From Gemmatimonadota bacterium (GTDB lineage Bacteria; Gemmatimonadota; Gemmatimonadetes; Longimicrobiales; Gaopeijiaceae): a DNA stretch of 20,987 bases. The stretch covers positions 1 to 20,987 of the forward strand of contig JAUXEE010000006.1 of assembly GCA_030618065.1 (NCBI GenBank), in the 5' to 3' direction. The translations under genes were made by a program, and so were the position numbers. The notes below the pieces were generated by a model that made no database searches, was not told the origin of the DNA, and was given only the letters and a program-made list of their open reading frames with translations. Below, one piece after another: positions 15,651 through 20,987 of the stretch (the first letter of the stretch is position 1; the number at the start of each line of letters is the position of its first letter).

Positions 15651-16667
15651 CTAGCTGGGTCTCCCTGGAGTTCCCTTCAAGTCCATTGCACGATTCTGGG
15701 GTGAGTCCGCAGGCGGCTCACCCGTCAATCCCCGGCGATCCACCACATACAGGGAACCGGGGAGGGTTTTGGCGTAGGTCTTCATCTCGGCGGCCAACTC
15801 ACTCACCTGGGCGGTGTGGGAGAATCTCTGGATAAAGTTCGTCACAACACCGATGGAAAGTGTCATAAGCGGAATCCGGTGAACGGTTCCACGCCGATCC
15901 TTTCCGAGGAAATACCCGGCTCTCCGGTCCTCCACGGTATACTGGTAGGGAATGAGCTCGTCGAAAAGCTGGATGATCTCGTCGCCACAAACCTCCAACT
16001 TATCCAGCGGCACATCGAAAATGAAGTCATCACCGCCGATGTGTCCCACGAACCCCCCTGGCGCCAAGGAGCGAACGACATCACGGAGGATTCTGGAGGT
16101 CAGATAGATGACGGAATCTCCGCTATTGTAACCGTAACGGTCATTGAATTCCTTGAAATGGTCCAAGTCGGCATAACAGACCGCAAAATGATCCCCTGTC
16201 GACATCCGTTCGGCGAAATCCCTCTCGATTTGCGCGGTACCGGGTAGGCGAGTCGTGGGATGGACGTTGACGTCTCGGGCCGCTCTGCGAAGGACAAGCT
16301 CCAGCCTCAGGGAGCGTTCCTCCTCCGAGATCAGGTCGCTCACCACTTCGTCCGCACCAGCCTGGAGACCGGCAGCAGGGAGTTCGCCGACACCTTTCGC
16401 CCGGTCCGAGATCAGGACGATGATGGGGACGATGGAGATAAAAGCGTCGGCTTTGATGGCCGCACATAACTCCAACACCCTTTTCGGCTCCTCTGACGCA
16501 TCGAGGACGAGGCACGCAGGAAAAGAACGATTCAGCCGGGCGAGGACCTCTTCTCTGCTGTCCGCCATGATGAACTCCAATCCGTGAGCATCCCCGAATC
16601 GCTGAAGATACCCTGGCGGCGTGCGTTTTCCGGCGGCGAAGTAGACCAACGTGTTACCCGAAGCCAT
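15651..16667 (-). CDS. Receiver-like / GGDEF-domain protein, probable diguanylate cyclase
   Basis: GGDEF proteins join two GTP into cyclic di-GMP. From the ATG at 16667 (GGAGG three bases upstream) the product is 338 residues. Residues about 5-130 resemble a receiver domain: LVLDAS places a candidate phospho-accepting D56, but the lysine usually found near the end is not evident, so phosphorylation is uncertain. The GGDEF domain spans about 136-310 with YADLDHFKEFNDRYG (metal-binding D167, guanine-reading N175), D184 and GGDDF (211-215) in place of GGDEF; the acidic side chain is kept. The inhibitory I-site RxxD expected at 202-205 is absent (APGG). No membrane segment is seen. A TTG at 16700 would add 11 residues and is less likely. 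It sits 61 nt after rnr. Confidence 0.85.
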   Translation of the reverse strand: MASGNTLVYFAAGKRTPPGYLQRFGDAHGLEFIMADSREEVLARLNRSFPACLVLDASEEPKRVLELCAAIKADAFISIVPIIVLISDRAKGVGELPAAGLQAGADEVVSDLISEEERSLRLELVLRRAARDVNVHPTTRLPGTAQIERDFAERMSTGDHFAVCYADLDHFKEFNDRYGYNSGDSVIYLTSRILRDVVRSLAPGGFVGHIGGDDFIFDVPLDKLEVCGDEIIQLFDELIPYQYTVEDRRAGYFLGKDRRGTVHRIPLMTLSIGVVTNFIQRFSHTAQVSELAAEMKTYAKTLPGSLYVVDRRGLTGEPPADSPQNRAMDLKGTPGRPS

Positions 16668-16728
16668 AGACCTCCGGTGGTCGGCGGGTGAAAGGACCAA
16701 TCACGGTTAACCCCTCCGAGGCAGAGTG

Positions 16729-18852
16729 TCAAACCTCTTTCGGGGCGATTTCAGGGGCGAGCACGAAGTCGATCTTCCGCTCCAGGCGGTCTACCCGACT
16801 CACCCTCACACGGAGGGTGTCCCCGAGGCGGAAACGTCGGCCCGTTCGCTCGCCAACCAGGGCGTATTCCTCCTCCCTCAGGAGATAATAATCGTCCATG
16901 AGGGAGTTCACGTGAACCAACCCCTCAACATAATATTCATCCAAAAGCACAAAAATGCCAAATGCCGTCACTCCACTCACCGTCCCCGAGAACTCCTCCC
17001 CAAGGTGTTGCTCCATGAACTCGGCCTTCTTCAGAGCAACGCTGTCCCGCTCCGCATCCGTCGCCAATCCCTCTCGGACCGTCGACCGATCTGCCGCTTG
17101 GGCAAGAGCATCCCCGCCCCATTCTTCCGGGATGGGTTTTCCATCGATGAGGGCTCGAATGACGACCCGGTGAACCATGAGATCCGGGTACCGTCGAATG
17201 GGAGAGGTAAAGTGGGCATAGCTTCCAGTCCCGAGGCCAAAGTGGCCGAGATTCTGAGGTTGGTACCGGGCCCGGGCCATGGACCGAAGGATGACAGTCG
17301 AGATCAGAGTCCCTTCGGGCTTCCCGTCAACTGCCTTGAGGATCTTCTGGAGGTCTTTACCCGTAACCCTTGTTTCTTTAATGGGATAACCCAGTGTCGC
17401 CAGGAACCGACGAAGCTCATCGAGGCGGTCGGGCGCCGGGGGTTCATGGACCCGGTAGGGGATGGGAAGTTTTTTCTGATCTGTCTCCTTTGCTACGGTT
17501 TCGTTGGCGAGAAGCATGAAGTCCTCGATCAGTCGATGGCTCTCCAGTTGAACCACTTTCTGGATATCCACCGGGATCCCATCGGCTCCTACGATCACCC
17601 GAGCCTCGGGAAGATTGAAATCCAGAGAGCCCCGCCGGATCCGCTTTTCTCGGAGAGATCGGGCCAAACTGGCCAGGGTCTCCAGATCTTTGTCGGTCCT
17701 CTCGTCGATGTGAGCATTCCCGGAGAGAACCTCCTGGACCTGGTCGTAGTCCAGACGGTGGCGGCTTCTGATCCTGGTCCTCTCGAACCTGTGTCCTCGG
17801 ATTCCTCCGCCGGCGTCCAAAGTGACGAAAAGAGAAACCGCTGCCCTGTCTAGGTCCGGGCGGAGGGAACAAAGGTCTGAGGAAAGGACATGAGGGAGCA
17901 TGGGCACGACCCGATCCACCAAATACACGCTCGTGCCGCGCCTCAATGCCTCCAGGTCGAGGGGGCCTCCCTTCTCCACATAGTGGGAGACGTCGGCGAT
18001 ATGGATTCCGACCTCCCATGTCCTGTCGGTAAGGGGTTCGATGGAGAGGGCGTCGTCATGGTCTTTCGCATCAGAGGGGTCGATGGTAAAAACGTGCAGG
18101 GCACTTCGGTCGATGCGCCCTTCCCAACCCTCATCCCGCTTTCGCTGGACGATCTCCTGGGCCGCCTCCTCGATTTCCTTGGGAAATTCGAGATCCAGCC
18201 CGTATCCAAAGAGGATGGAGAGGACATCCACACCGGGCTCCGAGATCGGACCCAGAACCCTCTCCACGGACCCCATGGGATTCAATTTCCTGTCCCCGAA
18301 GGCCGAGATCCGGGCCACGACGATATCCCCGGTTCTTGCCTCCGCCTCCTCCCCCGCCGGGATCAAGATGTCACGGAAAATCCGATCATTGAGAGGATCC
18401 ACATATCCGAATCGCCTGGCTTCCCGGAAGGTCCCCACCACGGTGGAGTGGGCCCGGTTCAGAATCTTGATGACACGGCCGTGGGGGTTCCTTCCCTTCG
18501 GCTGGCCTTCGACCCTGACCACCACCTGGTCGCCATCCATTGCCGAGTCCAGAAGGGACCCGGGGACGAAAACATCCCGGCTACCATCATCACCCACGAC
18601 GAAGCCATCTTCGTTCCGGGTGACCTGGAGGACGCCCACTCTCAGGTTGATCTTCTCTGGAATGGCGTAACGCTGGCCTTTCACCCGGTATAGGTTGCCC
18701 CTCCGCTCCATCTGCTGGAGGATGTCTCGGAAGGCCCGGTATCCCCTCCCGGGGATCTGGAGGGCCTTGGCCAGTTCTTTCGCTCGTAAGGGACCCTTGC
18801 GGGATTCTTTGAGAGCTCGATGGATCCGGGCTTCGGTTTTATCAGGGGTCAT
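16729..18852 (-). CDS. rnr: Ribonuclease R
   Basis: RNase R is a processive 3'-to-5' exoribonuclease that degrades structured RNA. The 707 residues show an N-terminal winged-helix region (1-70), two cold-shock-like domains (about 70-230) and the RNB catalytic domain. DPSDAKDHDDALS (258-270) supplies the magnesium-binding aspartates, and the glycine/arginine-rich end of the domain is TSPIRRYPDLMVHR. An S1 domain closes the protein (about 615-700, GTVSGVTAFGIFVLLDEYYV). The basic tail of Escherichia coli RNase R is missing, so it resembles shorter family members. I chose the ATG at 18852 because it overlaps the preceding stop by 11 nt and the protein starts just before the winged helix. A longer reading from 18990 would lie wholly inside the upstream gene. 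No clear SD is visible, suggesting coupling to that gene. Confidence 0.94.
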   Translation of the reverse strand: MTPDKTEARIHRALKESRKGPLRAKELAKALQIPGRGYRAFRDILQQMERRGNLYRVKGQRYAIPEKINLRVGVLQVTRNEDGFVVGDDGSRDVFVPGSLLDSAMDGDQVVVRVEGQPKGRNPHGRVIKILNRAHSTVVGTFREARRFGYVDPLNDRIFRDILIPAGEEAEARTGDIVVARISAFGDRKLNPMGSVERVLGPISEPGVDVLSILFGYGLDLEFPKEIEEAAQEIVQRKRDEGWEGRIDRSALHVFTIDPSDAKDHDDALSIEPLTDRTWEVGIHIADVSHYVEKGGPLDLEALRRGTSVYLVDRVVPMLPHVLSSDLCSLRPDLDRAAVSLFVTLDAGGGIRGHRFERTRIRSRHRLDYDQVQEVLSGNAHIDERTDKDLETLASLARSLREKRIRRGSLDFNLPEARVIVGADGIPVDIQKVVQLESHRLIEDFMLLANETVAKETDQKKLPIPYRVHEPPAPDRLDELRRFLATLGYPIKETRVTGKDLQKILKAVDGKPEGTLISTVILRSMARARYQPQNLGHFGLGTGSYAHFTSPIRRYPDLMVHRVVIRALIDGKPIPEEWGGDALAQAADRSTVREGLATDAERDSVALKKAEFMEQHLGEEFSGTVSGVTAFGIFVLLDEYYVEGLVHVNSLMDDYYLLREEEYALVGERTGRRFRLGDTLRVRVSRVDRLERKIDFVLAPEIAPKEV

Positions 18853-19843
18853 GTGCCAGGGGGTTGGGGAGGCGGATTTGCAGGGCCACCTGGTGGGTGT
18901 AGTAGGGGCCGGGGACCAGCAGAAGTTCCACGCGTGGTTCGGTCTCGCCTGCGATCCCCAGCCGGCCCGAGACGAGGGCATCCACCCCACTCAGGAGATG
19001 GTTGGCCAGAATCACACCGATCATACCCGTGGAACTCCGGAGGGCCTCGTCGGACTCCCGGATCAAGGTGGTGTATTCTCCCTGATGGAGGGTGTTGGTC
19101 CCCCAGTTCCAGGCGAGCTCTGGAGCATAAGCCCGGGAAAGGTAGTAATCGAAGGCCTTCTCGTAGGGCACCGAGCCCTCTTCGACGGGGTTCTCCGGGT
19201 CTTCCGGGATGTAGATCTCCTGGGCTAGGGCCCAGATGGATCCGTTGAAGGTCGTGGGGTCGTTCTCCGGTTGCACCCCCGGCCTCGAGGGGTCCGAGTC
19301 GTAAGCCCCCGACGACTGAAAGTGGCTAAGGGCTTCATAGTACTCCCATCCCGCATCCGTCCGGGGTCCCGTGCTGATCCTTCGGGCTACGTACCAGGCC
19401 AGGTCTCGATATTCGGATTGGAGCTGATGCCCCTCCCGACGCCAGTCCAGGAACTGGACCCAAGCCCAGAGCTCCACAGCCACGTAGGCCGGCCATCGAT
19501 CCTGACCCAAGAGCCATTGCCCCGTCCCCGGAACCATGGCCGAGAAGAGAAACGCCTTCCCGGGCTTCGGAGCCCGATCCGTAGCCACCTGCCCGCTCGC
19601 CACATCCCCACTCCGGAAGTGGAAGGATTGGCAAAGCTTCCCTTGGGGTGAGACGAAGTAGGGCGGAGGTTCTCGAGGAGACTCTGCCGGTAGCTGGCCC
19701 CTGGGGGAAGTCCAGCGGTGTTCCAGGGAGCGGGGTGCCGGCTCCAGGCAGCCATTCCCGGGAGTCTGGCCCCAAAGCGATTGAGAGGAGCTTGGACTCA
19801 GAAATCCGCCCCAAAAGCAGAGAGCCAGAACGAAGGTCCGCAT
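18842..19843 (-). CDS. Exported or membrane protein with a DUF5683-like PGxGQ segment
   Basis: A 333-residue protein of unknown function. A Sec-type signal (MRTFVLALCFWGGFLSPSSS) is followed by a Pro-rich stretch. Then FLFSAMVPGTGQWLLGQDRW (98-117) gives the AxxPGxGQ pattern seen in DUF5683-type proteins, and a hydrophobic stretch (AYVAVELWAWVQFLDW, 119-134) could be a membrane segment. A Trp/Tyr-rich middle and a second hydrophobic stretch (STGMIGVILANHLLSGVDAL, 271-290) follow. The ATG at 19843 lies one base after the stop of the PorV/PorQ-like gene and begins directly with the signal peptide, which decides the start over a longer reading at 19942. The end overlaps rnr by 11 nt. The DUF5683 link is a pattern match only. 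Confidence 0.75.
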   Translation of the reverse strand: MRTFVLALCFWGGFLSPSSSQSLWGQTPGNGCLEPAPRSLEHRWTSPRGQLPAESPREPPPYFVSPQGKLCQSFHFRSGDVASGQVATDRAPKPGKAFLFSAMVPGTGQWLLGQDRWPAYVAVELWAWVQFLDWRREGHQLQSEYRDLAWYVARRISTGPRTDAGWEYYEALSHFQSSGAYDSDPSRPGVQPENDPTTFNGSIWALAQEIYIPEDPENPVEEGSVPYEKAFDYYLSRAYAPELAWNWGTNTLHQGEYTTLIRESDEALRSSTGMIGVILANHLLSGVDALVSGRLGIAGETEPRVELLLVPGPYYTHQVALQIRLPNPLAHDP

Positions 19844-19844
19844 C

Positions 19845-20906
19845 TCAGAACACCACGCCAAAAGAGATGTGGACCGGCTCGGCCTCCCCTGTAATGGAAG
19901 ACCCAGAAAGGCGCTTGGCGATACCCAGATCGAACTGCTCATACCTGAGGCCGATGCCTACACTGGCACCGGGGGTTTGCCCGGATTGCTGCTGTCCGTA
20001 TCCGGCCCTTACGAAAAAGAGGTCGTCCTCCCCGGCCACCAACTCCCCACCGACGTAGAGGATGGGGGAACCCAAGGCATTCCATCGATCCTCGAGTTCG
20101 GCGTTGACCCAAAGTTCCACGCCAGGCATTTCAGTGAAGTGATGGAGAGTTTCGTAGGAGATGGCCGCACGGAGCCGAGTAGGGAGCGGATCGGCCTGCT
20201 CGATGTTGATGAGCTGCAGGCTCGGGCCCATATGGGCCAGGAGAACGCCAATTCGAAGAGGGATCGCCCGTAGGGGCTCAGCTTGGATCCCGGCGTCCAG
20301 AGCGTAGGCGGTTCCGGTGACTCCTGCGTCGGAACACTGCCCCCTGCACGTGATCCGGGACTGGAATACCTTGAAGTTCAGCCCTGCGTCCAGACCAGGG
20401 AGGACCTGTAATCCAAAGGAGACAACGGCCAGGTGATCTCGAAAACTCACGGATCCGAGCACATTTCCCTCTCCGTCCCTCAGGTCCTGGTCCCCCAGAT
20501 CCAATAATTGGTAGGAAAGGGCAAGAACTCCTATGGGTTGGCGGGTGAGAACCAGTGAAAACCCGGTTGCTTCCCCCGCCAGGTGGTTTCCCCGGTATAC
20601 GAAGAAGCTCCCTTCCTCCAGGCTGGCAAGTCCCGCAGGGTTCCAGAATACGGACTCTGCCCCGGCGGAAGCGGTCACGGCCCGCCCCATCCCGATTCCT
20701 CGGGCCCCGATGGGTAGAAGGAGGGTCAACGCTCCCTCCGTTGAACTGGGTTCGGCAGTGAAGATTCCGGCGGCATAGGCCCCGAGGCCTTCGGGTGGTT
20801 TCCCCTCAGACGTGCCCTGGGCCCATGCCCCCTCGGCGCCCGTCCAGAGAGAGAACAGGCTCATGAGGGGAAGGATCGAGGACAGCCTGAAGGTCGTAGG
20901 GGTCAC
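19845..20906 (-). CDS. PorV/PorQ-family (UPF0164-like) outer-membrane protein
   Basis: A 353-residue exported protein with a signal peptide ending near GAWAQG and a predicted beta-barrel-like body. LLPIGARGIGMGRAVTASAG followed by FWNPAGLA (residues about 64-95) is the recognisable start of the PorV/PorQ/UPF0164 family, whose members are FadL-like barrels. In Bacteroidota, PorV serves type IX secretion, but many relatives in other phyla have no known role. The chain ends HISFGVVF, with the terminal phenylalanine of an outer-membrane barrel. The start is GTG at 20906; it overlaps the stop of the gene upstream as GTGA, and its ribosome site is weak. BamA in this window would insert it. Specific function is not assigned. 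Confidence 0.82.
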   Translation of the reverse strand: MTPTTFRLSSILPLMSLFSLWTGAEGAWAQGTSEGKPPEGLGAYAAGIFTAEPSSTEGALTLLLPIGARGIGMGRAVTASAGAESVFWNPAGLASLEEGSFFVYRGNHLAGEATGFSLVLTRQPIGVLALSYQLLDLGDQDLRDGEGNVLGSVSFRDHLAVVSFGLQVLPGLDAGLNFKVFQSRITCRGQCSDAGVTGTAYALDAGIQAEPLRAIPLRIGVLLAHMGPSLQLINIEQADPLPTRLRAAISYETLHHFTEMPGVELWVNAELEDRWNALGSPILYVGGELVAGEDDLFFVRAGYGQQQSGQTPGASVGIGLRYEQFDLGIAKRLSGSSITGEAEPVHISFGVVF

Positions 20907-20987
20907 GCTTCAGGACCCTCTTCCGGGACGGGGAATCCGAGTCTTCTCAAATGCGCTCTCTTTCGTCTCCAGTCGGGGAGGACTTTC
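20903..20987 (-). CDS. C-terminal tail of an unidentified gene (cut by window edge)
   Basis: The last 27 codons read KVLPDWRRKRAHLRRLGFPV and end in a TGA that overlaps the GTG of the PorV/PorQ-like gene by 4 nt. The basic, Arg-rich composition and the GTGA overlap match the close coupling seen elsewhere in the window. The other two frames also contain stops here, so the reading rests on coupling and composition. No family can be named from this fragment. Confidence 0.5.
   Translation of the reverse strand, partial: KVLPDWRRKRAHLRRLGFPVPEEGPEA

Noticed and set aside
16668..16728. Palindrome GGTTAACC between rnr and the GGDEF gene as an operator
   Set aside because: Eight-base palindromes of this kind are expected by chance in 21 kb; no second copy or neighbouring promoter was seen.
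18853..18990. N-terminal extension of RNase R by 46 residues
   Set aside because: It lies entirely inside the coding frame of the upstream exported protein, is Trp/Pro-rich and unlike any RNase R N-terminus; the ATG at 18852 fits the family.

Overview
The window is a gene-dense stretch of about 60% GC (estimated by eye) in which every supported gene lies on the minus strand; read the layout from high to low coordinates. No gene-free stretch exceeds 300 bases, and I saw no tRNA, rRNA, CRISPR array, insertion sequence or attachment site. The organism is an LPS-type diderm: it has lpxD, an lpxC-fabZ fusion, lpxA, bamA, skp and lolC/lolD. The LpxC-FabZ fusion is typical of the Bacteroidota/FCB side of the tree. 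Together with McsA-McsB-ClpC and a PorV/PorQ-like protein, this points best to Gemmatimonadota or a close FCB relative. That assignment is inference from gene content.

Region A (20987 to 14974) holds the C-terminal tail of an unidentified gene, a PorV/PorQ-like outer-membrane protein, an exported protein with a DUF5683-like PGxGQ segment, RNase R (rnr), a receiver-like/GGDEF protein and an acidic zinc-ribbon protein. The first four genes are coupled by overlaps or a 1-nt gap. A 7-bp hairpin lies just after the last gene.

Region B (14907 to 2753) looks like one long transcription unit of about 12 kb. It starts at a strong sigma-70-type promoter (TTGATG-17-TATATT) with a structured leader of about 100 nt. 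The order is prfB (with the classical +1 programmed frameshift), lysS, lolC, lolD, mcsA, mcsB, clpC, bamA and skp, ending in a strong intrinsic terminator. Gaps are 61 nt or less and most junctions overlap. The unit joins translation (RF2, LysRS), lipoprotein export (LolCD), arginine-phosphorylation-linked proteolysis (McsA/McsB/ClpC) and outer-membrane protein assembly (BamA, Skp).

Region C (2710 to 1) is the lipid A module: lpxD, lpxC-fabZ and the start of lpxA, which runs off the window. It lies directly behind the terminator with no obvious promoter of its own.

The most notable points are the single operon of envelope biogenesis and McsB/ClpC proteostasis, with no ctsR; the terminator placed 42 bp before lpxD; the prfB recoding site and its structured leader with a perfect 9-nt tandem repeat; an altered residue in the McsB RDxxRA motif; and an uncharacterised acidic zinc-ribbon protein with a well-ordered C-terminal domain. 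I did not find a clearly novel defence or mobile system.
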